Positions 54,774 through 64,000 of a stretch of 64,000 nt of DNA are shown one piece after another. Source of the DNA: Microcella indica. Lineage in GTDB: Bacteria; Actinomycetota; Actinomycetes; Actinomycetales; Microbacteriaceae. The stretch is from positions 1,116,001-1,180,000 of the forward strand of contig NZ_CP058670.1 in the NCBI RefSeq assembly GCF_013414345.1, in the 5' to 3' direction. Position numbers and translations under genes: made by a program. Numbering within the stretch: position 1 is the stretch's first letter; the number at the start of each line of letters is the position of its first letter. Under the pieces are notes generated by a model, which saw only the letters and a program-made list of their open reading frames with translations, did no database searches and had not been told where the DNA came from.

Positions 54774-55877
54774 ATGACCAGTTCTTCCTCGTCCGCGCCC
54801 GGCACCATCCGTCGCACGTCTCCGCGGGATCCGGGGTCCGTGGGGCCCACGAGCACCTACAGCGCCCTCATGCGCACCGTCCGCGACAGCGGTCTGCTGC
54901 GTCGGCGTCGTGGCTTCTACTACGCGGTGTTCGCGGGTCTCGCCCTCGCGCTCGGCGGCCTCACCACGGGCTTCGTGCTGCTCGGCGACAGCTGGTACCA
55001 GCTCCTCATCGCGGCAGGCCTCGGTCTCGTCCTCACGCAGATCGCCTTCGTCACCCACGAGGCCTCGCACCGGCAGATCTTCACCTCGGGTGTCGCCAAC
55101 GATCGACTCGGCCGCATCCTCGCCGCTGGCGTCGTGGGCATCAGCTACCACTGGTGGATGCACAAGCACTCGCGTCACCACGCGAAGCCCAACCAGAAGG
55201 GCGCCGACCCCGACATCGCTCCCGACACGATCACGTTCATGCCGGAGGATGCCGCGAAGTCGACGGGCGCGATGGCGCTCATCACCCGCAAGCAGGGCTA
55301 TCTGTTCTTCCCGCTTCTCACGCTCGAGGGCATCAACCTCCACCTGCGCTCCATCATCACGCTCTTCGACCGCGGACGCGTCGAGGGTCGCTTCCTCGAG
55401 CTCGGGCTCATCACAGCGCGCTTGAGCCTCTACATCGCCGTTGTCTTCTGGGCCCTGCCGCTGGGCATGGCCTTCGCGTTCCTCGGTGTGCAGCTCGCCG
55501 TCTTCGGCGTCTACATGGGCGCCTCCTTCGCGCCCAACCACAAGGGCATGCCGATCCTCCCCGCCGACACCGACCTCGACTTCCTCACGCGCCAGGTCAT
55601 GACCTCGCGCAACCTGCGCGGCGGATGGTGGTCGACGGCGATGTTCGGTGGCCTCAACTACCAGATCGAACACCACCTCTTCCCGAACATGCCCCGCCCC
55701 GCGCTGCGGCACGCGGCGCAGATCGTGCGGGAGCACTCGCGCACGCTCGGCATCCCCTACACCGAGGCGGGCATCCTCGAGTCGTACCGCATCGTCATCC
55801 GCTATCTCAACGAGGTCGGTCTCGCCGCGCGCGACCCCTTCGACTGCCCGATGGTGAACCGCTTCCGCCGAACATGA
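54774..55877 (+). CDS. Membrane fatty acid desaturase
   Basis: The 367-residue protein has three histidine boxes that bind the di-iron centre: HEASH (near residue 98), HKHSRHH (~125) and QIEHHLFP (~295). There are two pairs of membrane helices between them. It is of the acyl-lipid/acyl-CoA front-end-like desaturase group that includes actinobacterial DesA3-type enzymes. It would introduce a double bond into fatty acyl chains. It stands alone, 150 bp after rnpB. Confidence 0.93.
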   Translation: MTSSSSSAPGTIRRTSPRDPGSVGPTSTYSALMRTVRDSGLLRRRRGFYYAVFAGLALALGGLTTGFVLLGDSWYQLLIAAGLGLVLTQIAFVTHEASHRQIFTSGVANDRLGRILAAGVVGISYHWWMHKHSRHHAKPNQKGADPDIAPDTITFMPEDAAKSTGAMALITRKQGYLFFPLLTLEGINLHLRSIITLFDRGRVEGRFLELGLITARLSLYIAVVFWALPLGMAFAFLGVQLAVFGVYMGASFAPNHKGMPILPADTDLDFLTRQVMTSRNLRGGWWSTAMFGGLNYQIEHHLFPNMPRPALRHAAQIVREHSRTLGIPYTEAGILESYRIVIRYLNEVGLAARDPFDCPMVNRFRRT

Positions 55878-55914
55878 CGGCCGGGCGGACACCGCAGCGC
55901 CCTCCCGCCTCGGG

Positions 55915-56667
55915 CTAGTCGGCGGCGAGGGCTGCGGCGCCGATGATGCCTGCATTGTTGCGCAGTTCGGCTGGAACGATCGGCGCGCGCAGGTCGAGCA
56001 GGGGCAGGAACTCCTCGTGACTCTTGGAGATACCCCCTCCGACGACGAAGAGGCTCGGCGAGAAGAGGAACTCGACGTGGCTGTAGAAGCGCTGCAGGCG
56101 CTCCGCCCACTCCGCGAAGCTCAGCTCCTCCCGCTCGCGCGCGGAGTTCGCCGCGCGGCTCTCGGCGTCGGCGCCATCGATCTCGAGGTGGCCGAGCTCG
56201 CTGTTCGGGATGAGCGTGCCGCGGTGGATGAGCGCGCTGCCGATGCCCGTGCCGAGAGTCGTCATGATCACGAGCCCGCGCACGTCGCGGGCGGCGCCGA
56301 ACCTCGCCTCGGCGAACCCGGCCGCATCCGCGTCGTTGACGAAGTGCATGTCGCGGCCGAGCGCCTCCCCGAACGCAGCGTCGGCATCGAGCCCGATCCA
56401 GGCATCGCTCACGTTGGCGGCCGACATGGTGCGGCCCTCGAGCACGATCGCGGGGAAGCAGACGCCGAGGTGCGCAGCGTCACCGCCGCCGGCCTCCACC
56501 TCGAGCTCGTGCACGATCTCGCGCACCGTCTCGATGATGCCGGCCGGCTCGCCGTTCTCCGGGGTGGAGCGCTTGACGCGGTCGCTCGCGAGCTCACCAG
56601 AGTCGAGGTCGACGAGGGCTCCCTTGATGCCGGTGCCGCCGATGTCGATGCCGATCGCGTGGCTCAT
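55915..56667 (-). CDS. ppgK: Polyphosphate glucokinase
   Basis: This 250-residue ROK-family kinase phosphorylates glucose using polyphosphate or ATP. The phosphate-binding motif is IDIGGTGIKGALV (residues ~7-19), the catalytic Asp is in FVNDADAAGFAEARFG (~111) and the second glycine motif is MTTLGTGIGSAL. SPENGEPAG-like (STPENGEPAG) is typical of PpgK. AAGGAG precedes the ATG. It is 31 bp downstream of map and may be co-transcribed with it. Confidence 0.93.
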   Translation of the reverse strand: MSHAIGIDIGGTGIKGALVDLDSGELASDRVKRSTPENGEPAGIIETVREIVHELEVEAGGGDAAHLGVCFPAIVLEGRTMSAANVSDAWIGLDADAAFGEALGRDMHFVNDADAAGFAEARFGAARDVRGLVIMTTLGTGIGSALIHRGTLIPNSELGHLEIDGADAESRAANSAREREELSFAEWAERLQRFYSHVEFLFSPSLFVVGGGISKSHEEFLPLLDLRAPIVPAELRNNAGIIGAAALAAD

Positions 56668-56698
56668 GGTGGGGCTCCTTCGGTCGGTGAGGCGGGTC

Positions 56699-57565
56699 TC
56701 ACGGCAGCGTGAGAATCTCCGCGCCGCGCTCGGTGACGACGAGCGTGTGCTCGAACTGCGCCGTCAGCTGCTTGTCCTTGGTCGTGACCGTCCAGTCGTC
56801 GGCCCACAGATCCCACTCGATCGTGCCGAGGGTGAGCATGGGCTCGATCGTGAAGACCATGCCGGGCTCCATGACGGTCGCGTACTGGGGTGCAGCGTCG
56901 TAGTGCGGCACGATGAGTCCGCTGTGGAACGAGCGGCCCACGCCGTGGCCGGTGAAGTCGCGCACGACGCCGTAGCCGAAGCGCTTCGCGTACGCCTCGA
57001 TCGCGCGGCCGATGACGTTGATCTGACGTCCGGGCGCGACGGCCTTGATGCCGCGCCGCAGAGCCTCCTCGGTGCGCTCGACGAGCAGCCGGGCATCCTC
57101 GCTCGCCTCGTCCACCAGGAAGGTGCGGTTCAGGTCGCCGTGCACGCCGTCCTTGAACGCCGTGACGTCGATGTTGACGAGGTCGCCCTCGACGATGACC
57201 GTATCGTCGGGGATGCCGTGGCAGATGACCTCGTTGAGGCTCGTGCAGCACGACTTCGGGTAGCCGCGGTAGCCGAGGGTCGAGGGGTAGGCGCCATGGT
57301 CGAGCATGAACTCGTGGGCGATGCGGTCGAGCTCGTCGGTCGTGACTCCGGGCGCGATGGCGGCACCGGCGGCCTCTATCGCTCCAGCAGCGATGCGGCC
57401 CGCAGTGCGGATGAGCTCGATCGTCTCGGCGTCGTAGACATCGCCGCCGACGTGCGGGCTCGGCTCCGCCTTGCCGACGTACTCGGGGCGCGGGATGCTC
57501 GCCGGCACGGCACGCTGCGCTGAGAGTCGCCCGGCGACGAGGTGACCGGAGGCGTCGCGGGGCAT
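56699..57565 (-). CDS. map: Methionine aminopeptidase, type I
   Basis: This 288-residue metalloprotease removes the initiator methionine. Metal ligands appear in [21 protein letters not shown] (two Asp), [11 protein letters not shown] (His), MVFTIEPML (Glu) and FEHTLVVTE (Glu). A ~40-residue N-terminal extension is like MapB of Mycobacterium. The ATG at 57565 lies 7 nt after TAGACT (57573-57578 on this strand), a leaderless promoter. Confidence 0.95.
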   Translation of the reverse strand: MPRDASGHLVAGRLSAQRAVPASIPRPEYVGKAEPSPHVGGDVYDAETIELIRTAGRIAAGAIEAAGAAIAPGVTTDELDRIAHEFMLDHGAYPSTLGYRGYPKSCCTSLNEVICHGIPDDTVIVEGDLVNIDVTAFKDGVHGDLNRTFLVDEASEDARLLVERTEEALRRGIKAVAPGRQINVIGRAIEAYAKRFGYGVVRDFTGHGVGRSFHSGLIVPHYDAAPQYATVMEPGMVFTIEPMLTLGTIEWDLWADDWTVTTKDKQLTAQFEHTLVVTERGAEILTLP

Positions 57566-57598
57566 AGAGTCGAGTCTACCGATCGGGGGAGGGGCTTC

Positions 57599-57787
57599 AT
57601 GGCGCACAACGACGAGCAGCAGTGGTGGTACAACCACAAGACGGACGAGGTCGAGCAGGGCAAGCAATCGCTCGGCTCCGACCGCGACGGCCCGTACGCG
57701 ACGGAGGCCGAGGCCCGCCGCGCGCCCGAGATCGCGCGTGAGCGCGCCCGCGCGTGGGCAGCCGAGGAGGCCGAGCGAGAGCAGTGA
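57599..57787 (+). CDS. Short conserved actinobacterial protein (SPOR-like, map-linked)
   Basis: The 62-residue protein begins [21 protein letters not shown], continues with [19 protein letters not shown], and ends in a charged helix. This WWYN...TGEVE...GPYAT pattern belongs to a family of very small actinobacterial proteins commonly found beside map. Function is unknown. It is divergent from map, with 33 bp between start codons. Confidence 0.82.
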   Translation: MAHNDEQQWWYNHKTDEVEQGKQSLGSDRDGPYATEAEARRAPEIARERARAWAAEEAEREQ

Positions 57788-57881
57788 CCCCCGCGTCGTG
57801 CCAGATCTGGCGCGAAGGGGCGCTCAAGTTCGGCGCACCAACCACTTTGCGGCGAATCTGGGCCGCTCCGCACGCCGTGCG

Positions 57882-58733
57882 CTAGTTGGCGCGCTCCTGC
57901 AGCGCCTGCTCGGCGGTCGCGTCGCTGTAGCTGTGCTGCTCGTCGGGGTAGGCGCCCGACTCGACATCGGCGCGGAACGCGAGAGCGGCATCCGTGAGCA
58001 CCTGCCGCAGGTTCGCGTACTGCTTGACGAACTTCGGAATGCGGCCGCCGCCGAGCCCCGCCCAGTCGGTCCACACGACGAGCTGGCCGTCGCAGTGCGG
58101 GCCGCCGCCAACGGAGATGGTCGGGATGCTCAGCTCGGCCGTCACGCGCTGCGCGGCCTCCGCGGGCACCATCTCGAGCACCACCGCGAAGGCGCCCGCG
58201 TCTTCGACCGCGTGCGCGTCCGCGAGCAACTGGTCGGCAGCGTCGCCACGGCCCTGGATGACGTGGCCCCCGAGACCGTGCTCGCTCTGCGGCGTGAAGC
58301 CGATGTGCGCCATGACGGGGATGCCCGCCTCGACGATGCGGCGGATCTGCTCGGCCGAGCGCACCCCGCCCTCGAGCTTCACGGCGTGCGCCCCCGTCTC
58401 CTTCATGAAGCGGAATGCCGTGTGCAGTGCTTCATCGGGGCCGGTCTCGTACGAGCCGAAGGGCATGTCGGCGACGACGAGCGCGCGCTTCACGCCGCTC
58501 ACGACGCCGCGCGTGAGGGGGATCAGGTCGTCGATCGTCACGGGCAGGGTCGTGTCGTAGCCGAGCACGGTGTTGCCCGCCGAGTCTCCGACGAGCAGGA
58601 AGTCGATGCCGGCCTCGTCGAAGATCTGAGCGGTGAGCACGTCGTAGGACGTGAGGCCCGTGATCTTGATGCCCTGCTCCTTCGCCCGGGCGAAGTGACG
58701 GGTGCGGACTCTCTTCGGTGATGCCTCAGCCAT
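57882..58733 (-). CDS. panB: 3-methyl-2-oxobutanoate hydroxymethyltransferase
   Basis: The 283-residue enzyme makes ketopantoate, the first step of pantothenate and hence CoA synthesis. Mg-binding residues are in FLLVGDSAGNTVLGY (near residue 45) and VVADMPFGSY (~88). VKLEGG (~118) and AHIGFTPQS (~140) are also diagnostic. TAGGCT on this strand (complement of 58741-58746) lies 7 nt before the ATG, another leaderless promoter. Confidence 0.96.
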   Translation of the reverse strand: MAEASPKRVRTRHFARAKEQGIKITGLTSYDVLTAQIFDEAGIDFLLVGDSAGNTVLGYDTTLPVTIDDLIPLTRGVVSGVKRALVVADMPFGSYETGPDEALHTAFRFMKETGAHAVKLEGGVRSAEQIRRIVEAGIPVMAHIGFTPQSEHGLGGHVIQGRGDAADQLLADAHAVEDAGAFAVVLEMVPAEAAQRVTAELSIPTISVGGGPHCDGQLVVWTDWAGLGGGRIPKFVKQYANLRQVLTDAALAFRADVESGAYPDEQHSYSDATAEQALQERAN

Positions 58734-58808
58734 GCCGCCCAGCCTAGACCCGGGCTCTACTCGGTCGGCCTGTACGCGCGGGGGTCGGCGGGCCGCCGCG
58801 ACAGACAG

Positions 58809-60542
58809 CTACTCGGTGGGTCGATACGTAATCGGCAACCGCCGGTCGCGCCCGAACGCCATTCCCGAGATCTTCGGGCCGATCGCACCCTGGCGGCGCT
58901 TCCACTCGGCGCGGTCGACGAGCCGCGTCACGAAGTCGACGGTCTCGCGGTCGAAGCCGAGCGCGACGACGTCGTCGTGGCCGAGCGAGCGCGTCACGTA
59001 GGCGTCGAGGATCGCGTCGAGCACCTCATACGGCGGCAGCGTGTCCTGGTCGGTCTGGTCGGGCCGCAGTTCGGCGCTCGGCGGCTTCTCGATCGAGCCG
59101 CGGGGGATCGGCGGGGTCTCGCCGCGGGCCTCGGCGTGCGCGTTGCGCCAGCGCGCGAGCTCCCACACGAGCAGCTTCGGCACGTCCTTGATGGGCGCGA
59201 ACCCGCCGACCGAGTCGCCGTAGATGGTCGAGTATCCGACGGCGAGCTCGGTCTTGTTGCCGGTCGTGAGCACGAGGTGACCGTGCATGTTGGAGAGCCC
59301 CATGAGGATGACGCCGCGGATGCGCGCCTGCAGATTCTCGGCGGCGACCCCGTCGAGCTTCAGCTGCGTCTCGACGGGCTCCACGAGCGCGGCGATGGGC
59401 TCGACCGAGTAGGGCAGGCCGAGCCGCTCGGCGAGGTCGTCGGCGTCGGAGCGCGAGTGGTCCGAGCTCCACTGCGAGGGCATCGAGACGCCGTGGACGT
59501 TCTCGGCGCCGATCGCGTCGGCGGCGATCGCGGCGCACACGCTCGAGTCGATGCCGCCCGAGAGTCCCAGGACGACGCTGCGGAAGCCGTTCTTGCGCAC
59601 GTAGTCGCGCGTGCCGGTCACGAGAGCGTTCCAGACCTGCTCGCGGTCGTCCGCGAGCTCGGCGATGTCGTTCTCGAGCGGCGATCGGTCGGGGGAGCCC
59701 GCCGCGGCGAGCTCGACGCGCCGCACCGCGGGGGGAAGGTCGGCCTGGGCGGCCTCGGCCGCATCCACGTCGACGACGAGAAGGTGCTCGGCGAACTGCG
59801 GAGCGCGCGCGAGGATGCGGCCGGTGCCGTCCACCACGACGCTGTCCCCGTCGAAGACGAGGTCGTCTTGACCGCCGACGATGTTCACGTAGGCGACGAC
59901 TGTGTCCGTCTCGGTCGCGCGCCGGGTCACGAGCGGCAGCCGCACCTCGTCCTTGTCGCGCTCGAAGGGGCTCGCGTTGAGCACGACGAGCACGCCAGCG
60001 TCGGCCTCGAGCACGCGGCCGACGGGGCCGCCGTCGCGCCACAGGTCCTCGCACACGATGATGGCGACGTCGACGCCGCGCACCCGCACGACGAGCAGCT
60101 CGTCGCCCGGGATGAACACCCGGTACTCGTCGAACACCGAATAGTTGGGCAAGTGGTGCTTCGCGTACAGGGCGAGCACCGTGCCGCCCTGCAGCACGCT
60201 CGCGCAGTTCTGCGCGATCGCGGTCGGAGCGTTCGAGGTGCCGAGCAGGCGCGGCTCGAAGGGACCCTCGGGGTGGCCCACGACGACGGCGATATCGCCG
60301 AGGCCCTCCGCCTGCAGTCGCTCGGCGAGGGCGGGCACGGCGCGGCTCGCGGCGGCGAGGAACGACGGCCGGGAGGCGAGGTCCTCGATCGGATAGCCGG
60401 TGAGAGCCATCTCCCCGGTCACGAGGATGTCCGCACCCTGCCGCACGGCCGCTCGCGCGGCCTCGACGATCTGCTCGGTGTTGCCGAGAAGGTCCCCGAC
60501 GACGGGGTTCGACTGGGCCAGGGCCAAGCGGAGTCGGGGCAT
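58809..60542 (-). CDS. nadE: Glutamine-dependent NAD+ synthetase
   Basis: The 577-residue two-domain enzyme has an N-terminal nitrilase-type glutaminase with Glu44 in TGEMALTGYP, Lys in YAKHHLPNYSVFDE and Cys in IIVCEDLWRDGG. The C-terminal synthetase has the ATP pyrophosphatase loop VVLGLSGGIDSSVC (around residue 315) and TTGNKTELAVGY. It converts NaAD to NAD+ using glutamine. TAGGCT (complement of 60550-60555) lies 7 nt before the ATG. It is divergent from glnA2. Confidence 0.95.
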   Translation of the reverse strand: MPRLRLALAQSNPVVGDLLGNTEQIVEAARAAVRQGADILVTGEMALTGYPIEDLASRPSFLAAASRAVPALAERLQAEGLGDIAVVVGHPEGPFEPRLLGTSNAPTAIAQNCASVLQGGTVLALYAKHHLPNYSVFDEYRVFIPGDELLVVRVRGVDVAIIVCEDLWRDGGPVGRVLEADAGVLVVLNASPFERDKDEVRLPLVTRRATETDTVVAYVNIVGGQDDLVFDGDSVVVDGTGRILARAPQFAEHLLVVDVDAAEAAQADLPPAVRRVELAAAGSPDRSPLENDIAELADDREQVWNALVTGTRDYVRKNGFRSVVLGLSGGIDSSVCAAIAADAIGAENVHGVSMPSQWSSDHSRSDADDLAERLGLPYSVEPIAALVEPVETQLKLDGVAAENLQARIRGVILMGLSNMHGHLVLTTGNKTELAVGYSTIYGDSVGGFAPIKDVPKLLVWELARWRNAHAEARGETPPIPRGSIEKPPSAELRPDQTDQDTLPPYEVLDAILDAYVTRSLGHDDVVALGFDRETVDFVTRLVDRAEWKRRQGAIGPKISGMAFGRDRRLPITYRPTE

Positions 60543-60599
60543 ACCCAGTAGCCTAATAGTGGGCCGGAGCGGTCTTTCTGAGCGTCACGAAAGGGCAGC

Positions 60600-61937
60600 A
60601 TGGACAAGCAGCGCGACTTCGTTCTCCGCACGATCGAGGAGCGCGGCGTCAAGTTCGTGAGGCTCTGGTTCACCGACGTCGTGGGGGCTCTCAAGAGCGT
60701 CGCGATCGCCCCCGCAGAGGTGGAGGGCGCCTTTGCGGAGGGGCTCGGCATCGACGGCTCCTCGATCGAGGGGTTCACGCGCGCCTTCGAGGCCGATGTG
60801 CTCGCGCACCCCGACCCGACGACGTTCCAGATCCTTCCGTGGCGGGGCGAGGTCGACCCGACGGCACGCATGTTCTGCGACATCACGACCCCCGACGGCC
60901 AGCCGGCCGCCGCCGACCCGCGCAATGTGCTCAAGCGCACGCTCGCGAAGGCCGCCGATCGCGGGTTCACGTTCTACACGCACCCCGAGATCGAGTTCTA
61001 CCTGCTCAAGAGCGCCTCGTACGGCCCCGAGGGTCCTCAGCCGGTCGACCAGGCCGGTTACTTCGACAACGTGCCGGGCGGCTCGGCCCACGACTTCCGC
61101 CGCAGCGCCGTACGCATGCTCGAGGAGCTCGGCATCTCTGTGGAGTTCAGCCACCACGAGGCGGGGCCCGGCCAGAACGAGATCGACCTGCGGTACGCCG
61201 ACGCGCTCACGACGGCCGACAACATCATGACGTTCCGCACCGTCGTCAAGGAGGTCGCGATCGAGCAGGGCGTGTACGCGACGTTCATGCCGAAGCCGCT
61301 CGCGAACCAGCCGGGCTCGGGCATGCACACCCACATGTCGCTCTTCGAGGGCGACACGAACGCCTTCTTCGACGCCTCGGGGGAGTACCAGCTCTCCAAG
61401 ATCGGCCGCCAGTTCGTCGCGGGCATCCTGCAGCACGCTCCCGAGATCACGGCGGTGACCAACCAGTACGTGAACTCGTACAAGCGCATCTGGGGTGGGG
61501 ACGAGGCGCCGAGCTATGTCACGTGGGGCCACAACAACCGGTCCGCCCTCATGCGCGTGCCGCTCTACAAGCCCGGCAAGGGGCAGAGCGCGCGCGTCGA
61601 GTACCGCGGCGTCGACTCCGCCGCGAACCCCTACCTGGCCTACTCCCTGCTGCTCGCCGCCGGCCTCAAGGGCATCGAGGAGGGCTACGACCTGCCCGCC
61701 GAGGCGGAGGACACGGTGTGGGAGCTCAGCGAGTCTGAGCGCCGTGCGCTCGGTTACAAGGCGCTGCCCTCGAGCCTCGACCTCGCGCTCGGGCTCATGG
61801 AGGAGAGCGAGCTCGTGGCGGAGACGCTGGGCGAGCAGGTCTTCAACTACGTGCTGCTCAACAAGCGTCGCGAGTGGCGCGAGTACCGGCTGCAGGTGAC
61901 TCCGTACGAGCTCGAGAGCAACCTGCCGATTCTGTGA
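60600..61937 (+). CDS. glnA2: Type I glutamine synthetase, GlnA2-like
   Basis: This 445-residue glutamine synthetase matches the length of the actinobacterial GlnA2 subgroup (GlnA1 is ~475). Catalytic segments are GIDGSSIEGF (~49-58), HPEIEFYL, the ATP/metal HTHMS (~243) and NNRSALMRVP. GYDLPAEAED (Tyr ~362) lies where the adenylylation loop is in GlnA1. A ribosome binding site AAAGGGCAGC precedes the ATG. It is followed 18 bp later by glnE. Confidence 0.94.
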   Translation: MDKQRDFVLRTIEERGVKFVRLWFTDVVGALKSVAIAPAEVEGAFAEGLGIDGSSIEGFTRAFEADVLAHPDPTTFQILPWRGEVDPTARMFCDITTPDGQPAAADPRNVLKRTLAKAADRGFTFYTHPEIEFYLLKSASYGPEGPQPVDQAGYFDNVPGGSAHDFRRSAVRMLEELGISVEFSHHEAGPGQNEIDLRYADALTTADNIMTFRTVVKEVAIEQGVYATFMPKPLANQPGSGMHTHMSLFEGDTNAFFDASGEYQLSKIGRQFVAGILQHAPEITAVTNQYVNSYKRIWGGDEAPSYVTWGHNNRSALMRVPLYKPGKGQSARVEYRGVDSAANPYLAYSLLLAAGLKGIEEGYDLPAEAEDTVWELSESERRALGYKALPSSLDLALGLMEESELVAETLGEQVFNYVLLNKRREWREYRLQVTPYELESNLPIL

Positions 61938-61955
61938 TCGGGGGCAGCTGACGCC

Positions 61956-64000
61956 ATGACGCGACCGCAGTCCACTCTCACCGAGCTCGCTCGGGTCGGC
62001 TTCACCGACCTCAGTGACGTGCGCGCGCTGCTGGAGACCCTCGACATCGCGACGGAGGATGCCGGCGTGTTCGGGCAGGCCGCCGACCCGGATCGCGCGC
62101 TGAGGGCGCTCGCGCGGCTGCAGGAGCAGCATCCGGAGGACGTCGCGGCCCTGTCGTCGCACGCCGAGTGGAGCGCTCGAGCCGTGCGCGTCGTCGGTGC
62201 CAGCGAAGGGCTCGCCGACTTTCTGCGCCGCCGCCCCCAGCAGCTCGAGGCACTGCGCGAGCGGCCGCCCGGCCCGCTGGGTGCGGCGACCTACCGCGCG
62301 GAACTCGCCGCGGCGGTCGAGGCCACCGACGATGTCGAGCAGGGCCGGGTAGCCCTCCGTGTAGCGTACCGGCGCCATCTCATGCTGCTCGCCGCCTGGG
62401 ATCTCGAGCAGGATGACCCGCTGCAGGCGCAGCCTCTCGTCTCGGAGGGGCTCGCCGACCTCGCCGGGGCGGCACTCGACGCCGCGCTTCTGCTCGCACG
62501 CCGCGCCTCGACCTTCCCCGCCGAGGATGTCGAGCGCACGAAGCTCGCGATCATCGGCATGGGCAAGGCGGGGGCTCGCGAGCTCAACTACATCAGCGAC
62601 GTCGACGTGATCTACGTCGCCGACGCCGCCGAGGGCCTCGAGACCGCACGCGCGGTCGAGATCGCGACGAGGCTCGCGGCGGAGACGGCGCGCGGCATCC
62701 AGGACCCGGCGCTCGAGCCCCCTCTGTGGGAGGTCGACGCGAACCTGCGGCCGGAGGGCAAGGACGGCGCGCTCGTCCGCACGCTCGACTCGCATCGCGC
62801 GTACTACGAGCGCTGGGCGAAGAGCTGGGAGTTCCAGGCGTTGCTCAAGTCGCGCCCGCTCGCGGGAGACGCCGAGCTGGGGCAGCGCTACTGCGAGACG
62901 GTCCACCCCATGGTCTGGTCCATCTCTCAACGGGACGGCTTCGTGGAGTCGGTGCAGCGCATGCGCGAGCGCGTGACCGACCACATCCCCGACGATGAGT
63001 TGGATGTTCAGCTCAAGCTCGGCCCTGGTGGGCTTCGCGACATCGAGTTCACCATCCAGCTCCTCCAGCTCGTCCACGGCCTGCACGACGATCGCGTGCG
63101 CCAGCCCGACACCCTGGGCGCTCTCGCGTCCCTCGCCGAGCACGGCTACATCGGCCGCGTCGAGGCCGCCGAGTTCTCGACCGACTACCGAACTCTGCGC
63201 GTCATGGAGCACCGCGTGCAGCTCGACCAGCTGCGCCGCACCCACCTCATGCCCCGCGACGAGGACCGCCTGCGGGTCCTTGCCCGAGCCACGGGCCTCG
63301 CCGGTTCGGCCGACGAGATCGTCGCGCTCTGGCAGAGCACGCGGGCGGCGGTGCGCTCACTGCACGAGAAGCTCTTCTACCGTCCGCTCCTCACCGCGGT
63401 GGCCTCCCTCCCGGAGGGCGGGCTCGCACTCACGAGCGACCAGGCCAAGGCGCGACTCGCGGCGATCGGCTTCACCGACCCGGCGGGCGCGCTGCGGCAC
63501 ATCGCCGCGCTCACGAGCGGAGTGTCGCGTCGCGCGGCGATCCAGCGCACGCTCCTGCCGGTCATCCTGCAGTGGCTGGCCGACGGCGCCGACCCCGATT
63601 ATGGCCTCCTCGCGTTCCGCAAGCTCAGCGAGGCTCTCGGCGAGTCCTACTGGTTCCTGCGCATGCTGCGCGATTCGAGCGGTGCCGCAGAGCGGCTCAC
63701 GAAGGTGCTCGCCGCCTCGCGGTACGTGGGCGGGCTCTTCGAGCGGAATCCGGAGGGTGCGGCCTGGCTCGAGAACGATGAGGAGCTGCGGCCCCGATCA
63801 CTGGATGCCCTGCTCGAGGAGACGCGAGCCACGGTCGCCCGGCACGACGGCGACACCGATGCTGCGGCGAAAGCCCTGCGCACCGCCCGCCAGCGCGAGA
63901 TCCTGCGCATCGCACTCTCGGGGATCCTCGACGTGTCCACGATCCAGGAGGTCGGGCGCGGCCTGACCGCGGTCACGACGGCGCTCTTGACGGGAGTGCT
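61956..64000 (+). CDS. glnE: Bifunctional glutamine synthetase adenylyltransferase/deadenylase (3' end outside window)
   Basis: At least 681 residues are visible of a ~1,000-residue protein. The N-terminal nucleotidyltransferase domain (deadenylase) has IIGMGKAGARELNYISDVDVIYV (~198-220) with the paired aspartates, and VDANLRPEGKDG (~262). A helical linker with LKLGPGGLRDIEFTIQL (~350) follows. The second catalytic domain is only partly inside the window. It adjusts glutamine synthetase activity to nitrogen supply and directly follows glnA2, as in mycobacteria. The frame is open to the window end. Confidence 0.95.
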   Translation, partial: MTRPQSTLTELARVGFTDLSDVRALLETLDIATEDAGVFGQAADPDRALRALARLQEQHPEDVAALSSHAEWSARAVRVVGASEGLADFLRRRPQQLEALRERPPGPLGAATYRAELAAAVEATDDVEQGRVALRVAYRRHLMLLAAWDLEQDDPLQAQPLVSEGLADLAGAALDAALLLARRASTFPAEDVERTKLAIIGMGKAGARELNYISDVDVIYVADAAEGLETARAVEIATRLAAETARGIQDPALEPPLWEVDANLRPEGKDGALVRTLDSHRAYYERWAKSWEFQALLKSRPLAGDAELGQRYCETVHPMVWSISQRDGFVESVQRMRERVTDHIPDDELDVQLKLGPGGLRDIEFTIQLLQLVHGLHDDRVRQPDTLGALASLAEHGYIGRVEAAEFSTDYRTLRVMEHRVQLDQLRRTHLMPRDEDRLRVLARATGLAGSADEIVALWQSTRAAVRSLHEKLFYRPLLTAVASLPEGGLALTSDQAKARLAAIGFTDPAGALRHIAALTSGVSRRAAIQRTLLPVILQWLADGADPDYGLLAFRKLSEALGESYWFLRMLRDSSGAAERLTKVLAASRYVGGLFERNPEGAAWLENDEELRPRSLDALLEETRATVARHDGDTDAAAKALRTARQREILRIALSGILDVSTIQEVGRGLTAVTTALLTGV

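Noticed and set aside
60585-63245. Long open frame (886 codons) antisense to glnA2 and glnE
   Set aside because: It spans two recognised genes and their gap and shows only Arg/Glu/Leu-rich shadow composition.

Overview
The window is GC-rich actinobacterial chromosome, most likely from the family Microbacteriaceae. The evidence is the DUF3145 gene beside the fatty-acid-synthesis cluster fasR-fabD-fabH-acpP-fabF, the neighbouring aceE, the dgt-dnaG pair, and the order Nif3 / CT398-type protein / RNase H / panB / glnA2 / glnE, which resembles the Mycobacterium Rv2221-Rv2246 neighbourhood. At least eleven genes appear to be transcribed leaderless: a TANNNT -10 box ends 6-7 nt before the start codon.

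Layout. 1-27.8 kb is core chromosome: a DsbA-type oxidoreductase, a YbaK-type deacylase, an oxidoreductase, dusB, dgt, dnaG, an ABC ATPase, a dehydrogenase, tRNA-Asn, a kinase / receiver-only pair, azlCD, def, a DMT transporter, a glycosyltransferase, a CAU tRNA, a heliorhodopsin-family protein lacking every retinal-binding residue, DUF1684, a PolA-like polymerase, a PadR regulator, DUF3145, the fab cluster, aceE and tRNA-Val. About 27.86-43.44 kb is an integrated element beside tRNA-Val. It holds a large serine recombinase whose stop codon lies in the tRNA anticodon loop, a TraA/TrwC (MobF) relaxase gene split by two insertion sequences, a small membrane-protein gene split by a third, and an AAA-ATPase / subtilisin-like protease pair matching the IetAS (incompatibility toxin / anti-phage) architecture. 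Core-type sequence resumes at 43.5 kb, interrupted at 44.5-47.7 kb by an IS1182-family element that itself carries an IS3-family element. 47.7-64 kb is core again: transporters, the Nif3-CT398-RNase H operon, the RNase P RNA, a fatty acid desaturase, ppgK, map, panB, nadE, glnA2 and the 5' part of glnE.

For five IS insertions the exact ends and target duplications can be read. Removing the four that split genes (two in the relaxase, one in the small membrane gene, one in the IS1182 transposase) restores each reading frame exactly. These are recent insertions, and the conjugative functions of the element are inactivated while its IetAS pair is intact.

Outside the element, five copies of an unnamed ~100-bp repeat with 16-bp terminal inverted repeats (CTCCACAATTCAGGAG) and a conserved internal core (GCGACACGCCG) are scattered among core genes. 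One lies inside, and is translated as part of, a zinc-ribbon/endonuclease-like gene. This repeat family, the lysine-free heliorhodopsin relative and the IetAS pair are the most interesting observations here.
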